DNA from: Desulfobacteraceae bacterium | Lineage (GTDB): Bacteria; Desulfobacterota; Desulfobacteria; Desulfobacterales; Desulfosarcinaceae | Assembly: GCA_003599575.1 (NCBI GenBank) | Contig: QZKV01000016.1 | Span: 1 to 49,740, forward strand | Direction: 5' to 3' | Length of the DNA stretch: 49,740 nucleotides | In this document: piece after piece, positions 16,357 through 24,345 of the stretch | How the letters are laid out: every line of letters begins with the position of its first letter | Position numbering within the stretch: the stretch's first letter is position 1 | Notes under the pieces: model-generated | What the model was told of the DNA's origin: nothing | Seen by the model: only the letters and a program-made list of their open reading frames with translations | Databases searched by the model: none | Made by a program: the position numbers and the translations under genes

Positions 16357-17190
16357 TTATGCGCAGCCCGCGTTTGTTGCCTCATAGTCCGGCCGACCGC
16401 CGCTTCGGTAAAGCGCGCGCACCTCATGCATCAGGCGTTTCACGGAAGTCGGGTCGCTGCCGTGATCCGCTGCCAGGTGGCCCAGAAGATCCACCGTGAT
16501 GACATTGGCCGTGCATGTATCGAACAGGAAGCGACCCGGACGGAACAGCCGGTCGGTGTTGCGCACCCTGAGCACTGCCATGGGCACGCGGCACAGTTTG
16601 GCGATCTTGAATGCGCCCGCGTTGAATGGACCGACTGCCCCGGTCCGGCTGCGGGTGCCTTCCGGAAAAATGATCAGGTTGCCCCGCGCGGCGAAAAAAG
16701 CGGGCAGTTCCTCCAGACGCCGCGCCATCCGCGCGGCCATCTTTCCTTCGGACGCAGCCGGCAGATAGCCGGCCCCCAGCATGATCCAGTTCAACACCGG
16801 AAATCGGAACAACCGGTTTTTGACCAGGGTGGAATGCCTGGCGAACAGGGAGATCAGCAGAATGGAATCGATAAAGGAAATGTGGTTGCACACGATCACC
16901 GCGGAATGGATCTTTTTGATTTCAGGATCGATGCGCCAGGTCTGCCTGGGCATGAGCATGCGGCCCAGCAGGAAGAAGCCCCGGTAGAACAGATGATTCA
17001 GTTTTTGAAAAGCGCGCGCCCGGTCGGATGCCGCCGCCGCGGCCAGAAGATAGAACGGCCCGAACAGAACGGCGAAACCGGCGATGAAATAGGTCCACAG
17101 GGTCAAGGTGACCAGAAGATCGATTCCCTTCGCGTACCATGCTGATGTGGGCTGAATCGCGGCTGTCGGTATGCCTGCCGAATGACCCAT
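16357..17190 (-). CDS. 1-acyl-sn-glycerol-3-phosphate acyltransferase family (PlsC-type)
   Basis: A 277-residue protein with one or two N-terminal hydrophobic helices (about residues 22-54) and a PlsC domain. The catalytic HxxxxD motif is NHISFIDS (His103, Asp108) and the phosphate-binding motif is FPEGTRSRTG (175-184). It transfers an acyl group from ACP or CoA to a glycerol- or sugar-linked hydroxyl at the inner membrane. It starts 2 bp after the ketosynthase stop, so coupling is tight. Similar acyltransferases occur in aryl-polyene-type clusters, where they are thought to attach the polyene chain to a lipid. A housekeeping PlsC role is less likely in this operon. Confidence 0.87.
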   Translation of the reverse strand: MGHSAGIPTAAIQPTSAWYAKGIDLLVTLTLWTYFIAGFAVLFGPFYLLAAAAASDRARAFQKLNHLFYRGFFLLGRMLMPRQTWRIDPEIKKIHSAVIVCNHISFIDSILLISLFARHSTLVKNRLFRFPVLNWIMLGAGYLPAASEGKMAARMARRLEELPAFFAARGNLIIFPEGTRSRTGAVGPFNAGAFKIAKLCRVPMAVLRVRNTDRLFRPGRFLFDTCTANVITVDLLGHLAADHGSDPTSVKRLMHEVRALYRSGGRPDYEATNAGCA

Positions 17191-17192
17191 GG

Positions 17193-18425
17193 CTAAATTT
17201 TCCGGATGATCAGACTGGTATTGACGCCCCCAAAGGCGAAATTTTCAATGGCGGCTGTTTTGGCCTGTGTTTCGGCGACCTGCCGCACGTGCCGGATCAT
17301 GGCGCAGCGCTCGTCCACTTCATCGAGGTTCAAGGTGGGGGCCACAAAGCCTTCATGCATCATATAGATCGTCAATATGGTTTCGATGGCGCCGCAAGAT
17401 CCCATGGTATGCCCCATGTAGCTTTTCAACCCGGTGACCAGCGGGTTGGCGCCATAGGTTTTCCCGATGGCCTGGGCTTCGATGACGTCGCCCATCTTGG
17501 TGGCGGTGGCGTGCGCGCTGACCAGGTCGACCTGATCGGCGTTGAGCTTGGCGCTGTCCAGCCCCAGGCGGATCGTCTGCATGATGCCGTCGATATTGGG
17601 CAGAATCATGTCGCCGCCGTTGTTGGTGCATGCAAAGCCGAGGACTTCCGCCAGAATGACGGCGCCGCGCTGTTTGGCGGTTTCATACGCTTCCAAAACA
17701 ACGGCTCCGGCGCCTTCGCCCACCACCAGACCGTCCCGGCGCACATCAAAGGGCCGCGGGGTCAAATGGGGTGTGCCATTGAACTCGGTCGAACAGGCCA
17801 GCAGGTTGTCGAACACCGCCACGGTGGTCGTATCGTACTCGTCGGCGCCGCCGCACAGCATGGCATCCTGGAGGCCGAATTTGACGGCCTCGTAACCGTA
17901 TCCAATGGATTGACTGCTGGTGGTGCAGGCTGTCGAAGATGAGATCACCCGGCCGGTGATGCCGAACATCTTGGTGATGTTGACGGCCGTGGTATGCACC
18001 ATGGACTTGAGATAATCCACGGCGCCGATGTTGCTTAATTTTTGATCGCTCTGGCCGAAGAAAGTCCGATAGATCTCGCGCTGTATGGTAGGGCTGCCGT
18101 GAGTGGAGCCGAAGGCCACGCCCAGACGGCCGGAGGTGATGAACTCCCGGCTCAAACCGGCGTTTGCCAAGGCCTCCTTGGCCACCTGGCAGGCGTAATA
18201 GGCCACCGGTCCCATGGTTTTGCGATGCTGGCGGCTGAAATCGTACGCGATGGGGTAATCGACCGTCCCGAACACACCGGAATGGATGTGCTCGGTCAGC
18301 AGCCCGTCGCTGCGCATGGCCTTGACCCCCGAAATCCCCTCGCTCAGGTGCCGTATGATCTGGGGCTTGGTGTTGCCGATCGGAGTGATGGCCGCACAGC
18401 CGGTGATAACCACTCTTCTATCCAT
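17193..18425 (-). CDS. Beta-ketoacyl-ACP synthase, FabF-type, full catalytic triad
   Basis: A 410-residue condensing enzyme of standard length. The nucleophile is in SSTACTTSSQS (Cys167) and the two histidines are in HATATKMGD (His305) and YMGHTMGSCGA (His339), so it is a catalytically competent ketosynthase. The C-terminus ENFAFGGVNTSLIIRK is typical. It would condense malonyl-ACP with the growing chain in the cytoplasm. It lies 37 bp after the second ACP gene and 2 bp before the acyltransferase gene. HATAT in place of the common HGTxT, together with the THGS segment near residue 108, resembles the specialised ketosynthases of polyene-type clusters more than housekeeping FabF. Confidence 0.92.
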   Translation of the reverse strand: MDRRVVITGCAAITPIGNTKPQIIRHLSEGISGVKAMRSDGLLTEHIHSGVFGTVDYPIAYDFSRQHRKTMGPVAYYACQVAKEALANAGLSREFITSGRLGVAFGSTHGSPTIQREIYRTFFGQSDQKLSNIGAVDYLKSMVHTTAVNITKMFGITGRVISSSTACTTSSQSIGYGYEAVKFGLQDAMLCGGADEYDTTTVAVFDNLLACSTEFNGTPHLTPRPFDVRRDGLVVGEGAGAVVLEAYETAKQRGAVILAEVLGFACTNNGGDMILPNIDGIMQTIRLGLDSAKLNADQVDLVSAHATATKMGDVIEAQAIGKTYGANPLVTGLKSYMGHTMGSCGAIETILTIYMMHEGFVAPTLNLDEVDERCAMIRHVRQVAETQAKTAAIENFAFGGVNTSLIIRKI

Positions 18426-18462
18426 AAGAACCTAGGTGATGGAGCAGCGCCGCTGAGCACAA

Positions 18463-18723
18463 TCAATTGGCTGTTCGAACGGCGGCCATCCGAATGACGT
18501 AATCGATCACATTGTTGATGGTGCGGATATCCATGGCCGCTTTTTTTTCGTCCTGGGTCAGCACGGAGCCGAGCATAATCTCGATTTCCCGCAGCAGCTC
18601 GATCGCATCGATGCTGTCAAACTCATGCACTTCGCGCAGATCGTCATCCAGGGCGGGATGGTCGATTTCGAATTTTTCGGAAAAAATATTTAAAATCCTG
18701 CTGCAAATCTCATCGCGAGTCAT
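18463..18723 (-). CDS. Acyl carrier protein (second)
   Basis: An 86-residue acidic protein. The phosphopantetheine site is in EFDSIDAIELLREIE, with Ser37 as the attachment residue. It is only loosely similar to the ACP at 323-589, so the two likely have distinct partners. The ATG at 18723 is chosen over an in-frame TTG at 18732 because AAGGAAAA lies too close to the TTG; spacing to the ATG is long but acceptable. It sits 37 bp before the ketosynthase and 163 bp after the LpxL-type acyltransferase on the same strand. Confidence 0.88.
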   Translation of the reverse strand: MTRDEICSRILNIFSEKFEIDHPALDDDLREVHEFDSIDAIELLREIEIMLGSVLTQDEKKAAMDIRTINNVIDYVIRMAAVRTAN

Positions 18724-18886
18724 ACTTGACAATTTTCCTTGTTCATTTGAAGTCCACGTTTTTTACTACAAAAGAGGTCGAATTCAAAGGGTTTTCAAAA
18801 CATTTTGACCCCCTCACCGGAAATGGTCCATTTCAGAGCGCTTGAAAACGAAAGCCGCGAATTGCACCGCCGGAGCGGTATGAGGC

Positions 18887-19813
18887 CTAAGCGATCTTTT
18901 CAACACTCTCAAGGCCTGAATCACCGGCCTGGACCGCCGCTCCCAAAAAGGATTCGAAATGGTACCATTCAAAGGGGGACCGCCGCAGCTGCTCCTCGAT
19001 GCGATCGATATAGACCTGGGCCGCATGCGCTATGGCCGGGCGGCGATGGGCGCGCGCCCCGGCCTGCACGCGGACCGGGGGCGACACACAGAAATGATAT
19101 TGGCGCGGGCCCGTGCTCGCGGCGAAAAAAATATACAGCGGTGCACCTGAGACCAGGGCCAGCATGAACGGCGCCTCCGGCAAACGCACCGCGTGGCCCA
19201 GCATGCCGGCCGCTATGGTGCGTTGATCCCGATGCCACACCACGTCGCCGGCCATGGAGACGAACCCGCCGGATTTGATAAAACCCACTGCTTCGAGCAG
19301 ATCAAAGGGCGATGGGTCATTCGGGTCGGCTGCAATAATGCGGATACCGCTGGCCGCCAGATCCTCTTTTTGCAACTGCTCGATCTGATCCCCGGAACGC
19401 CGGCCCATGAACAGCATCAGGCGAAAATTCGGAATACTGCGGCGGAGCTGGCGCGCACCGACCTCCCAATTGCCGATGTGGGTCATGAGCAGGATGCCGC
19501 CCTGACCTTCGCGCAACGCCTTGTACAGGTGTTCGCGGCCCTCGAAGGAAAAGGTGATGGCGCCGGGATCGTTCAACAGATAGCGGTCCAGAAAAACGGA
19601 GGTGAAGCTCTGAAATTGCCGCCAGGCGCAGCTGAGGTAATAAAACCGGTTCCGGCCGGGAAAGAGCGCACGATAAAAACGCATGCTGCCCATCGTGCGG
19701 CCGGGAAACAGCACAAAATAGCCGGCCGCGATCACACGCGCGCTCCAGATAAACAGCCAAGGCCCGCACATCTCCGCTAAAAATGTCAGAATCTTGTAAA
19801 AGCGTTCACGCAT
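18887..19813 (-). CDS. LpxL/HtrB-type lysophospholipid or lipid A acyltransferase family
   Basis: A 308-residue protein with an N-terminal hydrophobic stretch (about residues 8-37) and an LpxL-family domain. The catalytic HxxxxE motif is THIGNWEVG (His112 to Glu117), and GDVVWHRDQR and RLPEAPFMLA follow the family pattern. It probably transfers an acyl chain from an ACP to a lipid acceptor at the inner membrane. In aryl-polyene-type clusters such genes are thought to move the finished chain from ACP to the carrier lipid. It is separated from the upstream GT2 gene by 553 bp filled mostly with REP-like repeats, which may split the operon transcript. Confidence 0.85.
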   Translation of the reverse strand: MRERFYKILTFLAEMCGPWLFIWSARVIAAGYFVLFPGRTMGSMRFYRALFPGRNRFYYLSCAWRQFQSFTSVFLDRYLLNDPGAITFSFEGREHLYKALREGQGGILLMTHIGNWEVGARQLRRSIPNFRLMLFMGRRSGDQIEQLQKEDLAASGIRIIAADPNDPSPFDLLEAVGFIKSGGFVSMAGDVVWHRDQRTIAAGMLGHAVRLPEAPFMLALVSGAPLYIFFAASTGPRQYHFCVSPPVRVQAGARAHRRPAIAHAAQVYIDRIEEQLRRSPFEWYHFESFLGAAVQAGDSGLESVEKIA

Positions 19814-20366
19814 GATGCTTCATCGTCTAAAACCTCGTACCCCTACTCCGCGAATCCCTGGTTCCCAAACTCCAGCTTTTCCCCTCGTTCCCAAGCTCCA
19901 GCTTGGGAACGCGTCTGGGCCGCAGTCGGGAGCGAATCTCCCCTCACCCCCACGCTCCTGCGTGGGGACCGCACATCGGCAACTATCAGGAGCAGGCTCA
20001 TCTTGCGCCCGCTTTCCTGCCACGCATGGATCGATCCTCCCCTCGTCCCTCGTTCCCTAGCTCCAGCTTGGGAACGCGTCTCTGCCGCAGCCGGAAGCAA
20101 AGCCCGCCTCACCCCCACGCTCCTGCGTGGGGAACGCACACCGGCAACTGTAACGCACATCGGCAACTATCAGGAGCAGGCTTATCTTGCGCCCGCTCTC
20201 CTGCCCCGCATGGATCGATCCTCCCCTCGTCCCTCGTTCCCAAGCTCCAGCTTGGGAACGCGTCTCTGCCGTAGCCGGAAGCAAAGCCCGCCCAAAGACC
20301 CCGTGTAATGAATCGAACAGCGTCGACGGGCTCCCGGCTCCGCCCGGTAAACGCCTTGCCTCACCA
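19814..20366. other. Repeat-filled intergenic region inside the lipid operon
   Basis: This 553-bp gap separates two co-directional genes of the minus-strand lipid operon. Most of it (19886-20294) is the REP-like array described separately. The flanks hold a degenerate half palindrome near 19861-19880 and about 70 bp of unique sequence before the GT2 stop. Open frames on both strands here only follow the repeat period and do not look like genes. Confidence 0.6.
19886..20294. repeat. REP-like array: two and a half units of a 165-184 bp repeat with two palindromes each
   Basis: Each unit starts with a 24-bp palindrome (19887-19910, 20052-20075, 20236-20259; arms GTTCCCAAGC/GCTTGGGAAC, the middle copy with one change). 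Units 1 and 2 also hold a second palindrome built from CCCCACG/CGTGGGG (19948-19967 and 20113-20132). Unit period is 165 bp, then 184 bp; the difference is a 19-bp internal duplication of the ACGCACACCGGCAACTGTA type in unit 2. The third unit stops shortly after its first palindrome. Such imperfect palindromes are typical of REP/BIME elements spread by REP-associated (RAYT) transposases. No transposase gene is in this window. Confidence 0.85.
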
Positions 20367-21095
20367 TTATCCGCGCTGCCTGCAGAAGAAAATACGCTGG
20401 ACGATCAAGCGCGTAAAGGCATTCGAGTTGCGGACAAAATCGACGAATGGGCGAAAGTGCGAAATCCGTTCCGCCTTGGAGGGATAGGTCACGCGGACGG
20501 GCGCTTCGATCACCGGCATTCTTTGCCACGCGGCCTTGACGAGGACTTCCACCTCAAACTGATAGCGCCTGGCCTTTACACCCAGGTGCAGCACCTCGGG
20601 CAAGGGATAGATGCGAAAACCGCTTTGGCTGTCGCTAACGCGGGGACCGCCCGCCGCGCGGACCCAGAAATTGGAAAACTCCCGGCCGAACCGGCTGGTC
20701 CAGGGGGTGCCTTCGGACTGCATGCCCGTCCGGCGCCCCACCACGATCGGCCGCGAACCTTCCGCAATGGCCTGGATCAGCGCGACCGCATCCTGGGGAT
20801 GGTGCTGCCCGTCGGCATCCAGGGTAACGGCCCAGTCGGCGGACGCAACGGCTGCTGCGAACCCGGTCATCAGGGCCGCGCCTTTGCCGCGATTCTGCGC
20901 ATGCCGCAACAGATGCAGATCCGGGTGCGCCGGAAGGCCCTGCGCCCCTCCGTCGGTGGAACCATCGTCCACCAGGTAGACCGGCCAGCCCAGATCCAGG
21001 GCGGACCTGGCGACTTCACCGGCCGTGCGGCCATGGTTGAAAACCGGAATGACGACCGCAAAACGCCCTTTTCCTCCCGCCCCGCGCGCCATCAT
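20367..21095 (-). CDS. Glycosyltransferase family 2 (dolichyl-phosphate-mannose-synthase-like)
   Basis: A 242-residue soluble GT-A fold protein. Visible motifs are VVIPVFNHGRTAGEV, VYLVDDGSTDGG, NRGKGAALMTGF and LDADGQHHPQDA, where DAD is the metal/nucleotide-sugar site. SDSQSGFRIYPL and FEVEVLVKAAWQ are the later family motifs. It likely transfers a sugar from a nucleotide sugar to a lipid carrier on the cytoplasmic face. GT2 proteins of this kind occur in aryl-polyene-type clusters. The ATG at 21095 overlaps the stop of the TRL gene by 4 nt (ATGA), so the two are co-translated. Confidence 0.88.
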   Translation of the reverse strand: MMARGAGGKGRFAVVIPVFNHGRTAGEVARSALDLGWPVYLVDDGSTDGGAQGLPAHPDLHLLRHAQNRGKGAALMTGFAAAVASADWAVTLDADGQHHPQDAVALIQAIAEGSRPIVVGRRTGMQSEGTPWTSRFGREFSNFWVRAAGGPRVSDSQSGFRIYPLPEVLHLGVKARRYQFEVEVLVKAAWQRMPVIEAPVRVTYPSKAERISHFRPFVDFVRNSNAFTRLIVQRIFFCRQRG

Positions 21096-21469
21096 TCTCC
21101 GTACAGGATCGTCCGGTGGGTCTTCCAGACGCCCAAAATGCTGAAAATCTCCTGGTCGGCGAAATAGAGGGTCTGCAGGCCGTTTCCCTTGGCGATGTCG
21201 CCGATGGCATTGGAGCTGAGCCGGGCATAGACGCCGATGCCGGTGAAGGGTTCTTTTACTTCAAATACCCTGCCGCTGTCGGGCGCAAGGCCCGGAAACG
21301 GTGTATTGTGCAGGTTCTGGGTCAGCGGCAAACGGATATTGGTGTAAATCAACCCGTACGGCCTGACCTGGCTGCAGGCAACCAGCAGGAACGCAAAGCA
21401 AACCAGGCCCCAACGCAACAAACCGGACAAAACCCCGCCGGCTGCTCTTTCGGTCACATCAGTCGCCAT
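21092..21469 (-). CDS. TRL-like lipoprotein (second of a tandem pair)
   Basis: A 125-residue predicted lipoprotein with signal region GLVCFAFLLVACSQV and lipobox LVAC. The body GLIYTNIRLPLTQNLHNT, then SSNAIGDIAKGNGLQTLYF and a closing ILYGE matches the TRL-like family, small lipoproteins of unknown function. The upstream neighbour (21459-21761) ends in the related IVYGD, so these are diverged paralogues. Its ATG overlaps the neighbour's coding sequence by 11 nt, and its stop overlaps the GT2 start by 4 nt. The tight coupling suggests it belongs to the lipid pathway, perhaps as an outer-membrane receptor or assembly factor; that is inference. Confidence 0.75.
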   Translation of the reverse strand: MATDVTERAAGGVLSGLLRWGLVCFAFLLVACSQVRPYGLIYTNIRLPLTQNLHNTPFPGLAPDSGRVFEVKEPFTGIGVYARLSSNAIGDIAKGNGLQTLYFADQEIFSILGVWKTHRTILYGE

Positions 21470-21761
21470 AGACGATCACCCGGATGCGGGTATACAAGCC
21501 AAGCAGCACCTGAAACGTTTCCTGGTCCGCGTGTTTGAGGACCGTGATGCCGCCGTCGCGGGCCGCCGCGGCATAGCTGGCATCGCCCCAGGCCACCAGC
21601 CAGAGCAGGCTGTAGGTTTCGGCCGTTCCCACCTTGGTGCCCAGATCGGTTTTCTCCAGGTCCGTGTCAAAGGGGGTCTTGGTATTCACGTAAGCGCAAC
21701 CGGTCAGGCCGAATCCCAGCACGATCACCACAAGCCAAATCAGTTTTCTGAATGAAATCAT
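21459..21761 (-). CDS. TRL-like lipoprotein (first of a tandem pair)
   Basis: A 100-residue predicted lipoprotein. The signal peptide (KLIWLVVIVLGFGLTGC) ends in lipobox LTGC with the lipidated Cys near residue 20. The mature part has YVNTKTPFDTDLEKTDLGTK, then a GDASYAAAARDGGI segment and a C-terminal VIVYGD, the TRL-like pattern. A longer open frame exists upstream, but the ATG at 21761 overlaps the DegV fusion stop by 4 nt (ATGA) and starts directly at the signal peptide. It overlaps the second TRL gene by 11 nt. Confidence 0.75.
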   Translation of the reverse strand: MISFRKLIWLVVIVLGFGLTGCAYVNTKTPFDTDLEKTDLGTKVGTAETYSLLWLVAWGDASYAAAARDGGITVLKHADQETFQVLLGLYTRIRVIVYGD

Positions 21762-23494
21762 GTCAATTCCCTGTATGGGTTGAAAGCTGCGGGCAAATAG
21801 GCCGCCGCCCAGGTGCCGGGTCCCATGTGGGCGCCGGAGGTCAGGGACAGCGGGCGGAAAACGATCCGCGCAGCCGGCAGCATTTCCCTGATCTGCGCGG
21901 CGGCGGTCTGTTCCACCCATTCGCGGTTGTCGGAATATTGCAGCATGATGAAGGCAGCTGCCGCCTTGTCAAAGCTCTTTTGCAGTCGGTCGCGCGCAAA
22001 AGCCAGTTGCTCCGCGCGGTTGCGCACGATCCCCACCTTGGCCGCGCCGTGGGCCGTGGGGGTGATGATGGGTTTTTTATGCAGCAAGTCGCCGAGAAAG
22101 CCCTTGGTTTTGGAGATGCGGCCGCCTGCGGCCAGAAATTTAAGCTGATCCAGAAAAACGAGCTCATCACTGTGCGCCACAGCTTCCCGGGCGAAGCGCA
22201 CCACCGCTTCGGGATCTACGGTCCGCCGCGCGTAGTGGGCCGCGGCCAAGGCCACAATGCCCAAGCGTCCGGAGGCGGCCCCGGTGTCGATGATCGTCAA
22301 ACGCTGCTCGGGATCGTTTTGGGTTTTCCAGGCTGCGGCCGTTTCGAAATTGCCTGTGTAGACGGAGCCGACGCAAAGATAGAGCACCCTTTCGAACCGG
22401 CTGATCGCGCTCAAATAACATTGGTGCCGCTCGAACATGGAGGCCTGGGCGGTGGAGACCCGCGTGCCGGCGCGCATGGCGGTGTAGAGTTGCCCGGGTG
22501 CATACAATGTCTCCGGACAGACCTGCTCACCCACCACCAGATAACTGTTCAGCAGGGTGATACCCAGCTCGCGGGCATCCTCAACGGTGATCGAACCGGC
22601 CGCATCGGTCATGATATGGAGCGCCGCGGCGGTTTGGGGAACCTTCAAAGGCGCGATATCGATCTTCTCTTCGGACCAGCCGACCACCTGGCCGATATCG
22701 GCCAGGTGGGATTGGAGTCCCCGGCGGTCATCGGTATGCAGGTGAACTTTAAGCAAATCGTCGTTTTCGGTCACCACCACGCTTTGCCCACAGTCGGCCA
22801 GGCGGCGACGCGCCTCTTCCGGGGAGCCCTCGGGACGGACCATGGCGCTGACGCAGTAGTCGTTTTCGTCGTCGGGGGCGTTCCAGCCGGCGGCGATTTT
22901 GAGTTTGCCGCGAAAGATCTCGGTGACCGGCCGGCTTTCGCCATGGCGACCCGCCAGGCCGCACAAAAAAGCTTCCAGGAAGATGAACATGCCCAGAGCG
23001 CCGGAATCCACCACGCCAGCCTGTTTGAGCTCGGGCAGGATTTCACTCGTGTCGGCAACGGTTTTTTCCAGCCGCCGCATGATCGTTTCCAGATCCCAGT
23101 CGGCGGGCGGCAGGTGCGCCGGCGGGGCGGCCTGGGCCAATGCTTCGAACACGGTCAGCATGGTGCCGGGCTTGGGATCGGACACGGCCTGTTGGGCTTT
23201 GGACAGGCCTGTGCGAATGGCCTCGGGAAGCTGTCCCGGGGCGCGGACGCCCAGTAGCTCGGAAAAAAAGCCGGCGGCGATATTGCCGGAGTTGCCGGTG
23301 GCGGCCCGGATAAGGTGCTGGGGGACCGTATGCGGGTTGTCGTCCAAACGGCGCAGGGGGGCCAGACTGATCTTCAAATTGCGCCCCGTATCGGCATCGG
23401 CCACCGGAAAGACATTGATCTGGTCCAGCAAATCCGACCAGGCCGACATGCGTTCATACCCCAAAATCAGTGCACTGCTGTATGTTCGTTCCAT
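21758..23494 (-). CDS. Fused fatty acid kinase: DAK2 (FakA-like) plus DegV (FakB-like) domains
   Basis: A 578-residue cytoplasmic protein joining two normally separate partners. Residues 8-190 are a DAK2 nucleotide-binding domain with NVFPVADADTGRN (metal-binding Asp pair; the usual GD is AD here), ATGNSGNIAAGFFSELL and SGALGMFIFLEA. Residues 200-285 match the FakA middle domain with the HxH motif KVHLHTDD. Residues 290-578 are a DegV/FakB fatty-acid-binding domain: MTDAAGSITVEDARELGIT, IIDTGAASGRLG and LKFLAAGGRISK. FakA phosphorylates a FakB-bound fatty acid to acyl-phosphate, so here the substrate would be handed over within one chain. It is second in an operon, 30 bp after a thioesterase that could supply free fatty acid. 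Confidence 0.87.
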   Translation of the reverse strand: MERTYSSALILGYERMSAWSDLLDQINVFPVADADTGRNLKISLAPLRRLDDNPHTVPQHLIRAATGNSGNIAAGFFSELLGVRAPGQLPEAIRTGLSKAQQAVSDPKPGTMLTVFEALAQAAPPAHLPPADWDLETIMRRLEKTVADTSEILPELKQAGVVDSGALGMFIFLEAFLCGLAGRHGESRPVTEIFRGKLKIAAGWNAPDDENDYCVSAMVRPEGSPEEARRRLADCGQSVVVTENDDLLKVHLHTDDRRGLQSHLADIGQVVGWSEEKIDIAPLKVPQTAAALHIMTDAAGSITVEDARELGITLLNSYLVVGEQVCPETLYAPGQLYTAMRAGTRVSTAQASMFERHQCYLSAISRFERVLYLCVGSVYTGNFETAAAWKTQNDPEQRLTIIDTGAASGRLGIVALAAAHYARRTVDPEAVVRFAREAVAHSDELVFLDQLKFLAAGGRISKTKGFLGDLLHKKPIITPTAHGAAKVGIVRNRAEQLAFARDRLQKSFDKAAAAFIMLQYSDNREWVEQTAAAQIREMLPAARIVFRPLSLTSGAHMGPGTWAAAYLPAAFNPYRELT

Positions 23495-23524
23495 CACGTG
23501 AGATCCGCTCCGATTCCATCGTTT

Positions 23525-23932
23525 TCAGAAACCCAGGGCCGTCCGGATGTCATCCGGTATCATGAATTCCATTTCCATTGCGGGGAAGCGGACGGCCAAT
23601 TGCTCGCTGCTGCCGCGTGCACAGAGAATCCCGTTGCCGGTTTTGCGGATTTCAAACGTCATGGCGATCTTGTATTGGGCCTCGGTGCAGGTCGCCTTGC
23701 AAACAAACTCCTCGAATGCCCGCAAGGGCTGAATGTGCTTCATGGCCGTCCGGGTGACCGGAAAGGTATATTTTTTCTCGAGCATGTAAGCGTACAAATC
23801 GATGCCGACCGAATCGAACAGCGCGAACCTGGCAATGTCGAAATATTTCAAATAATTTCCGTGCCAGACAATTTGCAGGGGGTCGAGATCGTGGAAAGCG
23901 ACTTTAAGATGAACCTCACAGCTCTTGCTCAT
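23525..23932 (-). CDS. Hotdog acyl-CoA/ACP thioesterase (4HBT type)
   Basis: A 135-residue single-hotdog protein. The N-terminus VAFHDLDPLQIVWHGNYLKY has the 4HBT/YbgC-type catalytic aspartate (Asp15 or Asp17) and the HGNYL helix start. It would hydrolyse acyl-ACP or acyl-CoA. It is the first gene of the long minus-strand operon that runs through the FakA/DegV fusion, TRL lipoproteins and GT2, and probably on to the ACP, ketosynthase and radical SAM genes. Aryl-polyene-type clusters contain a similar thioesterase. Next to a fatty acid kinase it could release chains that are then phosphorylated; this pairing is inferred. Confidence 0.87.
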   Translation of the reverse strand: MSKSCEVHLKVAFHDLDPLQIVWHGNYLKYFDIARFALFDSVGIDLYAYMLEKKYTFPVTRTAMKHIQPLRAFEEFVCKATCTEAQYKIAMTFEIRKTGNGILCARGSSEQLAVRFPAMEMEFMIPDDIRTALGF

Positions 23933-24345
23933 ATCGTACCATTTGTCTCGGGCGCTTGGCTCGCCGGCTTGATTGCACCAATCGCATTTTCATACACCAA
24001 CCGGACCAGGCAAGGCAAGCCGTGAAATGGCGGCGCAGCAATTCTTGCCCTACCTATTTCATTGAACCCGGCCTGGGCCGGCGGGATACATCCGAAATCC
24101 GCAATGGCGGCGCCATGCTGTCCGATCCGCATGCCCCTGCGCTGAACCGCCGCCGGCATACGGATTTGCCCGCGCTTAAAGGACCGAGTTGGTATTGCTT
24201 TTAAAGCACCGTTTGATTAATGCTATCAGGCGACTGCACGAAGGATCGGCCGTCAACTTCGCAAGGCAAACAGCCGATAACGAAGTGGATGACCGCTGTG
24301 CGGCCGAAGAAAACGGTTGTGTACAGCTCAAGAGCTTGACTTACG
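23933..24345. other. Divergent intergenic region (lipid operon / large membrane protein)
   Basis: This 413-bp gap separates the start of the minus-strand lipid operon from a divergent 1036-residue gene, so it should contain promoters for both. I found no strong sigma-70-type -35/-10 pair, no clear palindromic operator and no RNA gene. Short open frames here lack ribosome-binding sites and recognisable similarity. Confidence 0.4.

Noticed and set aside
19886..20294. CRISPR array
   Set aside because: The repeats are long (165-184 bp), palindromic and without unique equal-length spacers, and no cas genes are present.
1..23932. Firm assignment as an aryl-polyene or a ladderane cluster
   Set aside because: The aromatic-starter genes are not visible, and the radical SAM enzymes cannot be tied to cyclobutane chemistry from sequence alone; only resemblance is claimed.
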